A stretch of DNA of 64,000 nucleotides from Catenaria anguillulae PL171 (GCA_002102555.1 MCFL01000039.1:62001-126000), one strand, 5' to 3'. Counted from the stretch's first letter, positions 42,958 through 54,402 are shown. A program made the numbers and translations. Notes: a model not told the origin generated them from the sequence alone.

Positions 42958-45672
42958 ATGACCATTGGCACCACCAGCACATCTGCCGTGATCACGTCCG
43001 CCAATGGGGCCAGCTTGCCACCATCGCCTCCCGTCACCTCGCCTCAGGCACAGGCTCAGGCACAGGCACAGCCCCACTCTCCGTCTCTGGGCCATGACCA
43101 CGACCTCGCCCACCACAGCCACGACCATTTGCTCGCGGGTGGTGGACACGCAGCTGCCCAAGCCAGAGCACTCCGGCCGCGCAGTCACAACCAGCTCCAA
43201 CTCCAACAAGCAAAATCCTACAATCACAGTCAAAAGCCCGACGTCGTCCTCCACCTCGACTCGTCTCCATTGCCGTTGCCGTTGCCTTTGCCTTTGCCCG
43301 ATCAATCCATCGCTGCCAACTCTTTGCCAAGGACAGACTCTGGCCTCATGGTGCAATCCCACGCCAACCTCCCGCTCAAATGCAACCCACCGACAACCCG
43401 CTTCTATGCCGAGTTCAGCTCCCAGGATCTTGATCACCACAGCCACCATGCTTCAGCGGAGGATTCTCATTCCCGTTCGGCGTCTTCGCTGGTCACCTGC
43501 TCTGACGCCGAAAACTCGTCATCTGCTCGACCTACAAAGCGCTTGCGTACCGCGCCCATAACTCCCGAGCCCGAATCATCATCTGCCTCGACAGCTTCAA
43601 CAACTGCGGCGGCAGCAGCAGCAAATGCTTACGCACCTCCTTCACCCCTCAAATCCGATGACCTTCTCCTCTCATCCCCAGCCCTCTACCCAAATTTGCA
43701 CAACTCACCCTCAACGCCACTTCCGCAAGTCAGCCAGGTCACCCCGGCTCCGCTTCCTCCACGCTCACGTCTCGAACGCTTGCCTGCACTTCTCCTCACA
43801 AAACACATTGCCGGCCGCTACATTCAACAACTTGCATCGCTCTTGGCCTTGGCCGCAACATCCCGCAACTTGTTTTCCAAGATTGCCCCCTTGGTCTGGC
43901 GCGACCCATGGGACTTTGAGGCGGCACCAGTGACACGGCTCGGTGGTGGCAGATACCAAGACGATCCCACCCTGCTGCAGGCCGTACGCAATGGCTTGAC
44001 CTTGGGAGTCGAGGTCGAGGGCAATTCGGGCGAGAGTACTTATGTTTTGTTCTTCCGTCGCCATGTTGACAACACATCAATGCTGACACCGCCCGTTTCC
44101 ACAGACGCAGAAACCGGCTACTATGCTCAGCAAGTCGCATTCATTCCCTCGCAGTCGGCAAGCCAACCTTGGACAAGGCAAACACGTGCCAACTCAACCT
44201 TCCAGCTCACCCTCGACAGCGCCTTGCCAAAGAAAGCAGAACGGTTGTGCGCCGACTTGGCGTCTGCAACGGGTATCATTGCCGATCTGACTGCCGAAAA
44301 GCACAGGCTCCGGCTCGTCGACACTTTTTGGACCTCAATCTTGCTGCCACGCGCCACTACGCTCACATCGCTCCACGTTGAAATCGCCACGCCGCTGTTT
44401 CCCGTGATGGCCTCGGCCATTGCCCAAGCGGGCGGCCAACCCATCTGGCCACACTTGCGTGACCTGTCGCTGGCGTTCCACGTCGGCACCCAGCCCGAGC
44501 ACATGCGCCAACTTGCCTGCGTGCTCAAGGCCCACGCCGAAGAGCTGCACACCTTGTCGCTGACCATGCTCAACTCGGCCAGCGTCCACGTGCTCGAGCC
44601 CCTGCGCGACATTGGCGAGAGCCTGTGCAACCTGCGCCGCATTCACATTGTCCCCGTGGACGACGCCATCTCGCCACTCCCCTCACTTGCCCTATGGCTC
44701 GCCGATTTCCTTGCGGGCTTTCCCACGGCCACATTCCGACACCTGGAAATCTATCCCGCAACGGAATACTCGCGAACAAGCTACTTTGCGCGTTCGCTCG
44801 CGAGCCTGCCCTCTGGCCACACGTCGGGCGTCCACCGGCTGACGCTTTGGCTACCACACTCGCCACACGCCATTGCCAAACACGTCGTGCCGCTTGCGCG
44901 CGTGTGGGGTGCAGACACGCTGACGCACTTGGACTGTGCGCCATACACGCAACACCCGCGTGCAAACTGGGGTGGACTGGCGCCGGTCTTGGCATTTGCG
45001 GGGCGCGACCGGTCGTTGCACGCGCGGTTTGCCCGGACGGCCGGTGGCATGATGCTGCCGAGCGATCTCGGGGTGCAGTTGAGTGCGGCCGTCCCGGGGC
45101 TGGATACCTTGCACATGTACTGCCTGGCGATCGACGAGTCTCTTGCACACCTAAGCACGCTGAGCAAGCACGCGCGCGTCGCACACGTGCACTTGGGCTT
45201 GGCGCCGCCGTGCTTGCAAGCGAGTCCGCTGGACCCGCCCCCGAGGCGTGTGGCGCCCGAGTTGGCAAAGAAGATGGCGTACAAGGTGTCGACATTTGGC
45301 GCGTATGCGTACTTGGCGGGCATTGCACGCGCGCTGGTGGTGGCGCCAAAGCCACAGGGGGGTCGCCCCATTCGGTCCTTGTCGTGGATGTGTTTGCCCA
45401 TGAAGGCGGGCGAGGCACGCGTGTTTGATGTGGATCAGGCAGACTATGTGGCGAGCACGGACAGAGAGTCGGGCAGAAAGAGTGTGGTGGGCGAAATGGG
45501 CTTGGTCATGCGGTATGAAGAGGATGCATTGGCCACGTGGGCCGTGTGTGGGTTGGGGGTGCATGCGTGCGTGAGTATTCGGAGGGGCGAGATGGAGAGG
45601 AGGCGGAGGGAAGAGGAGGAGCGCAAGGGCCCTGTGACGCGGAGGCAGGCGGCAAAAGCCAGGAGCGCCTAA
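42958..45672 (+). CDS. F-box-like protein, intronless
   Basis: The 904-residue frame starts at ATG 42,958 in good context (ACCATGA); the frame is open further upstream but has no ATG. The first 250 residues are low complexity (Gln-Ala, His and Pro-Leu repeats, Ser clusters). Residues about 272-320 resemble an F-box: LPALLLTKHIAGRYIQQLASLLALAATSRNL...PLVWRDPW, with the Leu-Pro start, the hydrophobic helix spacing and the terminal Trp. The rest is Leu-rich with irregular LTSLHVEIATPLFPVM- and LHTLSLTMLNSASVHVLEPL-type strands, consistent with diverged leucine-rich repeats. If so, it would be an SCF ubiquitin-ligase receptor binding Skp1. The C-terminus is highly charged (RREEEERKGPVTRRQAAKA). 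Substrate unknown. The F-box call is by pattern only; gene reality is strong. Confidence 0.7.
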   Translation: MTIGTTSTSAVITSANGASLPPSPPVTSPQAQAQAQAQPHSPSLGHDHDLAHHSHDHLLAGGGHAAAQARALRPRSHNQLQLQQAKSYNHSQKPDVVLHLDSSPLPLPLPLPLPDQSIAANSLPRTDSGLMVQSHANLPLKCNPPTTRFYAEFSSQDLDHHSHHASAEDSHSRSASSLVTCSDAENSSSARPTKRLRTAPITPEPESSSASTASTTAAAAAANAYAPPSPLKSDDLLLSSPALYPNLHNSPSTPLPQVSQVTPAPLPPRSRLERLPALLLTKHIAGRYIQQLASLLALAATSRNLFSKIAPLVWRDPWDFEAAPVTRLGGGRYQDDPTLLQAVRNGLTLGVEVEGNSGESTYVLFFRRHVDNTSMLTPPVSTDAETGYYAQQVAFIPSQSASQPWTRQTRANSTFQLTLDSALPKKAERLCADLASATGIIADLTAEKHRLRLVDTFWTSILLPRATTLTSLHVEIATPLFPVMASAIAQAGGQPIWPHLRDLSLAFHVGTQPEHMRQLACVLKAHAEELHTLSLTMLNSASVHVLEPLRDIGESLCNLRRIHIVPVDDAISPLPSLALWLADFLAGFPTATFRHLEIYPATEYSRTSYFARSLASLPSGHTSGVHRLTLWLPHSPHAIAKHVVPLARVWGADTLTHLDCAPYTQHPRANWGGLAPVLAFAGRDRSLHARFARTAGGMMLPSDLGVQLSAAVPGLDTLHMYCLAIDESLAHLSTLSKHARVAHVHLGLAPPCLQASPLDPPPRRVAPELAKKMAYKVSTFGAYAYLAGIARALVVAPKPQGGRPIRSLSWMCLPMKAGEARVFDVDQADYVASTDRESGRKSVVGEMGLVMRYEEDALATWAVCGLGVHACVSIRRGEMERRRREEEERKGPVTRRQAAKARSA

Positions 45673-46307
45673 AAAACCAAGCCGGCCTCGATGGTTGCTG
45701 TTATGCAGTTGATGACGATTTCCGTTCGCCACACTTTGTCTTTGTTGTCGTCCTCTTTGTCTTTGTTGCTGTCCCAATCCCAGGATTTGCATATCGCCAC
45801 CCGTTGCTTTCACTTGTCCCCTTCATTGCATCATTCCATTTCGCTTCCCTTTTTCTCTTTCATTCATTACTTTTTTTTCGGTCTGCGGCAACCCTCGCCC
45901 TCCCACTTGACCTTTCCGATCTGACTGTTGAATCTATTGATTCCTTGACCCTCTTTTATTGATGTTTCGTCTTTGCCGGTCCTTATTCTTTGCCGCTCAA
46001 TGTGGACCGGCTCGAGTTACTGTTTGATTTGACTTTTGTTTGGACATACCAATGCACAAGTGCGCCTTTTGTGTCTTGTTTCCAGTAAATAATGGAGTAG
46101 CTGCAGAACTGAGTTGTTGGTGATTGTTTTCACCGTCCGCACATATTTATGTGGGCGGGGCCCCACGGCTGCAGGCCGCCAACGCGCAACGCGGAAATGA
46201 TTGATGTAGGACAAACAAACCGATGTAGTTTTATGATAATAACAACACATGCAATAATCACTGTCACAGCAGTGCATGACGAGCACATGTCCGACTTTTG
46301 ACTCACA
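45673..46307. other. intergenic region downstream of the F-box-like gene
   Basis: A T/C-rich stretch (45,720-45,960), typical of a 3' UTR, is followed by the presumed promoter of the first seven-helix gene. No gene recognised. Confidence 0.5.
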
Positions 46308-47634
46308 ATGGACCCATCTTCGGGATACCCACTCCAAACCACAATCGACAACTTGACACCACCAAAAGTTGTTGCCGCCAACACTGTCAATCTGGCCAAT
46401 TATCGCTTGGCTTGCTGGGAATCGCAATTCGCCATTGGACAAGGTCAAGAACTCGGTTCAACGCGGCCCAGTTTGGACCTGTGACGGCCCTCTTGATTGG
46501 CGATGCAGCGTATTTCTTTGCCATATGTGGAATTCTGCGGTAAGAATGGCAATAACCAGGACTTCATGTCTCGTGATATGTTCTCATGGATTGCTGCGAA
46601 CATGTAGAATGCAAATGAGCCATTTCGCACCATTGTCCCCGTTGTCACGACTTGGCTTGCATGTGGTCTCGCCTGTATACGATTCCAAGGTAAATAGCAA
46701 AGTAGCTCGCCTCTCGCAGCGGTCGATGGGAAGAACTAGAACTGACTGCTTTTTTTCCAAACATCCCTCACCTATGCTCTTCAGTGTTCGCCGAAGCAGG
46801 GCTTGCCAAATGGTACTCGCCTCAGCTCTCGCGCCTCCTCATATCGGCCATCTACCTTCACGGCATTGTCACAGTCTGCATCCTCATCACCTCGTACATT
46901 CAGCAACTCCACCTCCCATCCTTTCAAACGCATCCATGGCGCAAGCTTCCTCTACTGATCCAGTTTGGGGTTAACGCGTTGACGGACCTCATCCTGGCCG
47001 TGTGCACTTTCAAGATTGTCTGGAGCATGCGCCAGGCGGTCCTCAAGCGCAAGGGTGTGAGCGTAGAACACTTGGGTGGGACGCGAATGAGTCCCTCGGT
47101 GCAGGTCGCGCAAATGGCAACCATGACCGTGCCCGCTGTGGTGATTGCATCCGTTCCGCACATGAATCATTCTGGACATGCTCGTGGCGAGAGTGACTCT
47201 GTGACTTTGGATCATCGTAATCAGCTCAACACTTCCAATGGAATCAGTCCGTCACCGACCCACGCGAGCGCGCTCTCCGCAAAAGCCAGCCCAACACTTC
47301 ATTTGAGTAGCGTTGGCAGCGGCCTCAAAGCTTCGCGGTCCATTCCATCCATGCGAAGTATTGCCTCGACGGCTCTCGAACCGTTGAAACGCCGGTCGCG
47401 CGGCGCAAGCTCGACTGCGTCGTCGTCGACGCTCGCTTTGCAACCGCATGTCGTGTTCTGACCAATTCGGCAAGGATGCTGCTGCTGATTGCGTTCATGG
47501 TTGCCGTGTCAGTCTCTGGTATTGTAGTGTACATTTTCTCAAAGGAAATGTTTACCGATGCCTTGTCGTTTATGGCACTCAAAGTGTATTTGGGAGTGAC
47601 AATGGTACAATGGGGACTGGTCTTGGGTGCGTAG
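46308..47634 (+). pseudogene. seven-helix membrane protein, copy 1 (frameshifted)
   Basis: Three exons parallel copy 3: 46308-46539, 46608-46689 (NANEPFRTIVP-like) and 46785-47634, with introns of 68 and 95 nt. Recognisable are MDPSSGYPLQ, FNAAQFGPVTALLIGDAAYFF, AGLAKWYSPQLSRLLISAIY, LHGIVTVCILITSYIQQLHL, TLAVCTFKIVW-type helix 5 and, after a Ser-rich loop, MLLLIAFMVAVSVSGIVVYI and FMALKVYLGVTMVQWGLVL. Frame breaks occur near 46,410, at the first donor (one base short) and near 47,457. Adding one base at each gives 389 codons including the stop, so the gene may be intact in the organism and broken only in this sequence. The intron after IRFQ exists in copies 1 and 2 but not in copy 3. Confidence 0.7.
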
Positions 47635-47905
47635 AGGTTTGCATTGCGTTCGATCAATGCACCGTGACTGATACTTGCCGTTCGCTTGATGTACCACAGA
47701 GCTATTGAAGTGACGACTTTTCTGTGATGTACTTGGCAACGAACGAGTTTTGTGAAGTTCTATCGGATGTTTGTCTCAACTGTAAGAAAATTTGGCGTGT
47801 CAAGTTGATGGTGTGACTGTTCGCACCACCGCCATCATCATCATCATCACGAGTCACTCGGTGCTTCTTCTTCACGTAACACTGGGAGCAAACTACCTTG
47901 CCCTC

Positions 47906-49277
47906 ATGGATCCGTCGTCGGGTTACCCTTTGCAAAAGTACTCTTGGTGACTTGACCCCACCGCGGGTCGTTGCTGTCAACACTGTCAACTTGTGCATGT
48001 CGCTCAATCTGCTGAGCATTGCCCTCTGTCACTGGCTGCGACAGCGATCATGGTTCAATATGGGTCAGTTTGGACCTGTCATGGCACTATTGTTGGGTGA
48101 CGCTGCTTACTTTTTGGCCATTAGTCACATTATCACGCCAGTGCGTCGACCTCGATTCTTGGATTTTGCTCACGCAAATACGAATCACACTCACAGCATG
48201 ACGTTGTCAGAATGCAAATGAGCCTTTTCGCACAATCGGACCAGTGGTCGCGACTTGGTTGTCGTGTGGACTGGCTTGCATTCGATTCCAAGGTACTTGT
48301 GGTCGAGAAATGTGCAGACATTTATTGATGTTGTCGCCAAAGGTTCTGACACATGCCCCATTCATTTAGTCTTTGCCGAGGCAGGCCTGATCTCCAGGCT
48401 GACCATCGCTGTCATCTACACTCACGGAATCATATCCGTGTGCATTCTCATTGCGTCCTACGTCCAACAACTCCACCTCCCATCCTTTCAAACGCGTCCA
48501 TGGCGCAAAATGACATCGCTGGTCCAATTCGGGGTCAACGCATTGGTTGACCTGATCCTGGCCGTGTGCACGTTCAAGATTGTGTGGGGCATGCGACAAG
48601 CAGTGCTCAAGCGGCAGGCGGCAAGTGGAAACATGCTAGGCTCATCCGCCGAGCAGGGTGCGCAAGTGATGACAATGACATTGTCGCCAGCACTCATGGC
48701 TTCAGTTCCTCAGTTGGATCCCAACACCCTGATGTACGCGGTGCTATTCCGGTCATTTCTGCCGGAGAGAGCTCCCTTGACGAAACCACACACGATTCTG
48801 CAACGCATTCCAATTCCCGCCACAACAATGGATTCCAGTGCCGAAATCAAAGTGGAACTGAAGCAACGGGTTCATCACCTCCACTCATCCCGCCTAAACC
48901 AAGTTTGAGCCACAGCCACTCGTCGGGAGGCATTGGAGCAGGATTGAGAAACACCCGGTCCATTCCTTCCATGCGCAGTATTGCATCCAATGCGCTAGCG
49001 CTTTCGGTCGCGTTCGGGCGTGTCGCAACCTGCTGCCCATGTAGTGTTTTTGGCAAAATCGGCACAGATGCTCATGCTCATCGCCTTCATGATCACAGTT
49101 TCGATTGGTGGTATCGTGATCTTTCTTTTTTCCAAGGACAAGTTTATGGATGCAGTAGGACTGTTGGCTCTCAAAGTTTACTTGGGCGCGACCATGTTGC
49201 AATGGGGCTTGGTCTTGGGTGCGTCGTCCTACTTGCTTCTCGACGGTCAAGAAGTGGAGACTGATTGTTTACCTTGA
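47906..49277 (+). pseudogene. seven-helix membrane protein, copy 2 (frameshifted, small deletion)
   Basis: It starts MDPSSGYPLQ like copy 1, then shifts frame by one base near 47,948 and continues LTPPRVVAVNTVN, NLLSIALCHWL and FGPVMALLLGDAAYFL. An exon coding NANEPFRTIGPVVATWL-type sequence follows, then an intron of about 75 nt before FAEAGLISRLTIAVIY. Relative to copies 1 and 3 the KWYSP stretch is missing. In the long loop the frame changes at least twice more (before SSPPLIPPKPSLS and again before AAHVVFLAKSAQML). The last helices read MLIAFMITVSIGGIVIFLF and ALKVYLGATMLQWGLVLGA. With more breaks and an internal deletion, this is the best candidate for a true pseudogene among the three. 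Confidence 0.65.
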
Positions 49278-49609
49278 CAGAGCTTATCAAGTAGCAGCTT
49301 TGGCGGGTAATCATGGGCTTGGACGCACTGTGCAGGATTGATTGTGCAGGAATACAAAAAGAATTGGTTGTTTCTCCACAACAACTTAGCGTCAACACGT
49401 TCGCAGTGTCCGCAGACGTTTCGAGCCTCAACAAAGTTGAATGAATTGTTGGCTGTGTCAGTTCGCAGTGGGACGAACGAGAAAACCTTCGACTTCAATC
49501 TAGTCCATGGTTTACACTACCTGCGTTGAGGTGTTACTTGCCTCGTCGTATAATTGCAAAGAGAGCACAACCCTATGAAGTTTGAGCAATCTGTTCATCG
49601 TAACAAGAC
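49278..49609. other. spacer between seven-helix copies 2 and 3
   Basis: About 330 nt of AT-richer sequence, presumably the terminator of copy 2 and promoter of copy 3. No gene or repeat recognised. Confidence 0.5.
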
Positions 49610-51183
49610 ATGTCAACACCATCCGATGCCAATAACCCGTTCGGGTATCCGCCCGAGGTGTCAGTCGACCTCTTCACGGCACCTCGGGTTATCCTGACCC
49701 ACACTTTGGGGACAATCCTGACGACTTGTCTCTTCGCCTATGTTGTGGCTCGATGGATAAAGTGCCGCAACATGTTCAATCTCGTCATGGTCGCACCAGT
49801 GTTTCCATTGTTGGTGGGCGATGTGACATTCTTTTTGATGATTCTGGGAGCCATATCAGCCGTATGATATCGCGAAACTGTATATCTTTCGCGACTGAAG
49901 CGCTCATACGCTGAAACTTTGCCTGATTCGCAGAATGCAAATGAGCCGTTTCGAACGCTGATGCCACTCACGAGTGCTTGGCAAACTTGTGGCCTGGCAT
50001 GCATTCGATTTCGTGTCTTTTCATGCGCCGGTCTGGCCAATTGGTACTCTCCACGAGTATTCAAGGTCATCACGGGAGGCATTTACCTCCACGGAACGGC
50101 AACCATCATTATCTTGATTGCGACCTACATTGAGCAAATGCATCTTTCTGCTTTTCGAACACATCCAGCTCGAAAGTGGACCCTGCTCATCATGTTTGGC
50201 GTGACGATGATAGTGGACATTTTCATGGCACTGTCCACGTTCAAAATCGTTTGGGGCATGAGGAAGGCAGTCATCAAGCGGAAACTGGCAACCTCGCCGG
50301 CCAAGAAAAAGAAGAAACAGTGGACTCGAAAGAAGCGATCGTCTTCCCGCTCAAGGAAGGCTGGCAGCGGAACAGCTGGTAGCAGCGAGAATGGGGCCAA
50401 TCAAGTGGCCACACTCACACTGCCGAATCTTTCCATCTTTCAAGTGGCCGAGACTTTTTCACACGCAACCGAGGAGGTTGCGTCAATGAATGCCAAGTCC
50501 GATGGTCTCAAGAGCGGCCACGCGGATGCAATGCGAGTCGCAGTTCGGTCATGCCCATCGTCGCCCATTGACCATCCATTTTCCGCGTCCAGTCCGGATG
50601 CCGAACGAGCTGTAAGCCATTCCCACGTTGATATGGCGGTACCAGTAAATGCGAATCGAAGCTCCAAATCTCTCTCGCCCATCAGTCTTGGCTCTCAAAT
50701 GGATCATCGCGCCACTTCGGACGCATCGATACTGTCCCCTCTCGCAGCGTCCATTCGCGGATCAACGGCGCTGTTGAGCGCCTCGATGAAGAGCTTGACG
50801 TCGCTTGCGACGCGGAGGCCAACCCACATGTCCGCGCAAGAGATACACAAGATTGGCTTTGAACGGAAGTCGGCGGCGGTGCTGATGGCGATCGCAGCCA
50901 TGCTCGTGTTTTCGATAGTTGGAATGGTCGTGTACATCTTTTCGAAAGACATGTTTGGTATGATGCAAGCCGGTATATTGGGATCCGTGATGACGACAGC
51001 ATTGACAAAATGCTTCCTCATTGCTCAGGCGATGCCGTGTCTTTGGTCTTTCTCAAGCTGTACACTACTGCCACGATTGTCCAATGGATTTTGCTCGTTG
51101 GTACGATTGGACCGAGTTTGGACATGCGGACACAAACACTCAGTTTCCTAACGAAGCGTTACTGTACAGACTTGGTTCATTGA
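49610..51183 (+). CDS. seven-helix membrane protein, copy 3 (intact), unrecognised family
   Basis: Exons 49610-49861, 49934-50957 and 51029-51183 (introns 72 and 71 nt) give 476 residues. Seven membrane segments can be traced: VILTHTLGTILTTCLFAYVV; MFNLVMVAPVFPLLVGDVTF; a segment around TSAWQTCGLACIRF; ITGGIYLHGTATIIILIATY; LLIMFGVTMIVDIFMALSTF; then, after a 190-residue basic and Ser-rich loop (KKKKKQWTRKKRSSSRSR), VLMAIAAMLVFSIVGMVVYI and FLKLYTTATIVQWILLVGTI. The last intron removal restores KDMFGDAVSLVFLK, matching the other copies. Topology with a long loop between helices 5 and 6 resembles a GPCR, but no DRY, NPxxY or retinal-lysine motif is visible. Possibly a lineage-specific receptor family of zoosporic fungi. 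Membrane nature is firm; function unknown. Confidence 0.75.
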
Positions 51184-51381
51184 TTTGTACAGACACGCAA
51201 ATATATACTTTGCTCAGGCTGCGAAGCTGGTGGGTCACGTGCGTTCGCGGCAATGATCGAGCTGCAACTTGCGCCCCAGGCCAGGGAGTCAAGGAAGCCT
51301 CTGAGAAAAAGGTGTGGTATGTACAGCGGTGTATTGTGTCAAGTGAAAAAAGTGAACGACCAAGGCCGTCATCACAAAGCA

Positions 51382-52819
51382 CTACTCCTGCCACCCAAGC
51401 ACATGCTTGTCCCTCTCTGGAATCCGTGGCCGCGCCTGATCCGGGTTCTTTGTGTTCTTGCGCACATTCTCGTCCTTTTGCTTGCGCGCATCCAACATGA
51501 TCTTCTTGAGATTGCTGGCATTCTTGATGGCCTTGGGCACCAAACGATGCTTTGCAATCTTGCGCACGCCAGGCAAGTGCATGTACTTTTCCTTGACTGC
51601 CTCGTTGGCCTGCACGGCGGCCTTTTCGCGTGCCGACCGGATGGCCGAGGTGTCGGAGGCATTCGACTTCCACAACCGAATATTGCCGTCGTCCGATCCA
51701 GAAAGCACATACTTGGCGTCCATGGAGAACCGCACACACCACAGGCGCTGCATGCGCTTGGTGTGGTACACGTCGCGCGAGTGGCCCTGGCGCACGTCGT
51801 ACACGCGCAGTGTCTTGTCGTAGGCACCAGTCACGATTTCATTGCCCGTGGGAGAGTAGTCGACGTCGAGAACGGCAGACACGTGGTCCTTGAGGATGTT
51901 GGTCGCACGCTCCATGTGGCGCATGTCGAAGATGTATGTGTTGTGATCTTCGTTGGCGACGGCGAATTGGAAGGGTTCCATTGGGTTCCAGCAGAGGTTG
52001 TTGGAGGTAAGCTGTGCATCAAATCATCACAAAAAAAAGAGAGTGAGTATGGGAAGCTATGCAATGAAGGAACGCAGGTGGATTCATCCCAGCCAAAGCA
52101 AAGCAACATACACTGAGGACGAGCTTGCGCAATGGGTTGGCCATGCGCGTATCGTACAAAATGACGGCCCGATCCGTCGACGTACTCGCAAACACGTTGG
52201 TCTCGGCTGGGTTGAATCGGATGCTGCCCACAGAGTCGGTGCCCCAGGAAAAGGTTTGAATTGGGAAATCGCGCTCGTGGTCAAACAGGTCTACAGCAAA
52301 GCCGGCCGTCGCAAACTTCTTTTCTGTCCGATGATGGTCCACAGCGTTGAACGCATACTTTCCTTGCCAGGTCGATACTGGACTCGCCAAATTGGCCGAA
52401 TCCGTTGACCACAGCTTGACGACCCTGTCCATGCCCACCGACAGCACCATATTACTCTCAGGCACAGCGGCCAATCCCTTGACAATACCACGGTGTGCGC
52501 CGGCAATCACATGTGTCGACTTGCGCTGCGACAAGCTCCATATCCGGACCTCGCCATCGGCAGCGCCAGAGTAGAGGCGGTCGAGAATGGTCGGGTGCTT
52601 GGCCATGGCGTAGACGCCGTCGTGGTGGCCAGAGAGGGCGCCCACAAAGGGCTTTGCCATCATGCGCTCGATTTTGGCCGAGTTGACGGCACGCACATAC
52701 TCGCGGCCCTTTGCAAACGGGTGCAGCGTTGGGTCGAGGTTGCGCGACAGCTTGAAGACGTCGCCCGCACGTTCGCGGGTGTGGTCGGTGGCGTTGCGGG
52801 AAATGGTTTTCACTTTCAT
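51382..52819 (-). CDS. SOF1: SOF1/DCAF13 WD-repeat rRNA-processing protein
   Basis: Two exons (52819-52112, 52011-51382) join in phase across a 100-nt intron (donor GTATGT) and give 445 residues, the length of human DCAF13. Sequence follows the family throughout: MKVKTISRN, LDPTLHPFAKGREY, MMAKPFVGALSGHHDGV, DGEVRIWSLSQR, GIDHH-like NAVDHHRTEKKF, FNPAETNVF, CWNPMEPFQFAVANED, DHVSAVLDVDYSPTGNE, VYHTKRMQRLWCVRF and NIRLWKSNAS. The basic C-terminal Sof1 extension (REKAAVQANEAVKEKYMHLP, KHRLVPKAIKNA) is complete. Seven WD40 blades form a propeller. Sof1 is a U3 snoRNP/SSU-processome component needed for 18S rRNA maturation in the nucleolus. Its stop lies 198 nt beyond that of seven-helix copy 3, tail-to-tail. 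Confidence 0.95.
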
Positions 52820-52952
52820 GGTTGGTGACTCGAGTGGGTGTCCATGCGGTTCATTGAAGATGGTGTCACGTTGCGGATAGACCCTGGCATCGTATGCGTA
52901 TCGGCTGGCTGGTGCAGTGCGAGTGACCGTATGCCTTTCTCATCATCCACAG

Positions 52953-52960
52953 TCACGTGA
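52953..52960. promoter_or_regulatory. TCACGTGA E-box in the SOF1/UBA4 bidirectional promoter
   Basis: The 223-nt spacer between the divergent SOF1 and UBA4 start codons contains the perfect palindrome TCACGTGA. In fungi this is the core site of bHLH factors such as Cbf1 and Pho4. Its position, about 90 nt from the UBA4 start and 130 nt from the SOF1 start, fits a promoter element. Site identity is read directly; binding is inferred. Confidence 0.5.
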
Positions 52961-53042
52961 TGGGTTGGTTACCACCCTCAAACTCATCAGAGCCAATCGG
53001 AAGGTTTCTATCCCCCCATCTCGCCATCTCTGGAAAAGATCA

Positions 53043-54402
53043 ATGGAAAAGGAAGTCAATGCAATGACGGCCAAGCTGACTAATGACGAAATCCTGCGCT
53101 ACGGCCGCCAACTCATCCTGCCCAACCTCGGGATCCACGGTCAAACGCAGCTCAAGAACTCGAGCGCCCTGATTGTGGGAACAGGCGGCCTCGGCGCCCC
53201 ATCGTCCATGTACCTTGCCGCCGCCGGTATCGGCACGCTTGGCCTCGTAGATTTCGACGTGGTCGACAAAACCAACCTGCATCGCCAAGTGATTCACGCT
53301 GAAGAGGCACAGGACTTGCCGAAAGTGATGAGCGCACGCCAGTCGCTGCAGCGACTCAATTCGCACGTCAAGTATGTCGAGCACAATTGCTTGATTTCGG
53401 CATCGAATGCGTTGGAGATTGTTGCCCCGTACGACATTGTATTGGATTGCTCAGATAACGTGGCCACGCGCTACCTGCTCAACGATGCGTGTGTGCTGCT
53501 TGGGAAGCCACTGGTTTCCGGATCTGCGTTGAGGCTCGAGGGTCAGGTACGACCCAGTAATGTGTGCACTCTTCCGACCTCAAGGCATGCTGATGATTCG
53601 TCATTCATGGCATTATCAATAGCTTACCGTGTACAATCACGCCAACGGCCCATGTTATCGCTGCCTGTTTCCAACACCCCCACCTGCCGAAACCGTCACC
53701 AACTGCTCGGACGGCGGCGTCATGGGCCCCGTCACCGGCACCATTGGCTCGATGCAGGCCATGGAAGCCATCAAAATCTTGGCCATGCGCGACGCCGCCG
53801 ACTCTGAGTCGCCAACACCAACCTATTCTGGCCGCATGTTGCTCATGGACGCTTGGATGGGCACGTTTCGCACGATCCGATTGCGTCCAAAGCAAAAGAC
53901 TTGTGCGGCGTGTGGAGACAAGCCAACCGTGACCGAACTGATTGATTACGTGCAGTTTTGTGGATCGGGGGCCCTGGATAAGGCCAAGCCGCTCAAGGTG
54001 CTTGCGGCCGACGAGCGTATCGATGTGCATGCGTTTGCTCAGCGAGTTGGAACGCCCTCAGCAGTTGTCGGGGGCGAATCCATGTTACCTGGCAACGAGC
54101 CGCCGACACTGGCAGATTCTCCAGCGCCAGTGATTCTCGACGTTCGCGAAAAGGTCCAGTTTGACATTGCACACTTGCCATCAAGTGTCAACATCCCATA
54201 CGCTCAGCTGGGCAAGCGTGTGGCCGAGATTCGCGAGCTCGTCCAGCCATCTAGACCGCTGCTTGTGCTGTGCCGTCGAGGAAACCACAGCCAGTTGGCG
54301 GTCCGGGATTTGAAGCAGCAGCATGGTATTGAGTGTGTTGATGTGATTGGTGGATTGGAGGAGTGGCACTGGAAAGTAGACCCGACGTTTCCATTGTATT
54401 GA
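53043..54402 (+). CDS. UBA4: UBA4/MOCS3 adenylyltransferase-sulfurtransferase
   Basis: Exons 53043-53546 and 53623-54402 (76-nt intron, phase 0) give 427 residues. The N-terminal E1-like domain has RYGRQLILPNLGIHGQ, the nucleotide loop VGTGGLGAP, the DFDVVDKTNLHRQV acidic strand and DCSDNVATRYLLND. Zinc cysteines appear as CYRC and CAAC. The adenylation-domain cysteine is in VTNCSDGGVMG. The C-terminal rhodanese domain (about 335-427) starts VILDVREKVQFDIAHLP and carries the active cysteine in VLCRRGNHSQLAV. The protein activates Urm1 by adenylation and thiocarboxylation, for tRNA wobble-uridine thiolation and protein urmylation, and may serve molybdopterin synthase as MOCS3 does in animals. 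Usual length for the family. Tail-to-tail with the P2X gene, 105 nt between stops. Confidence 0.95.

Noticed and set aside
47457-47481. 25-nt GT...AG segment as a mini-intron in seven-helix copy 1
   Set aside because: Its removal does not restore the reading frame, whereas adding one T does and recovers the FLAKSAQM-like sequence of copy 2.
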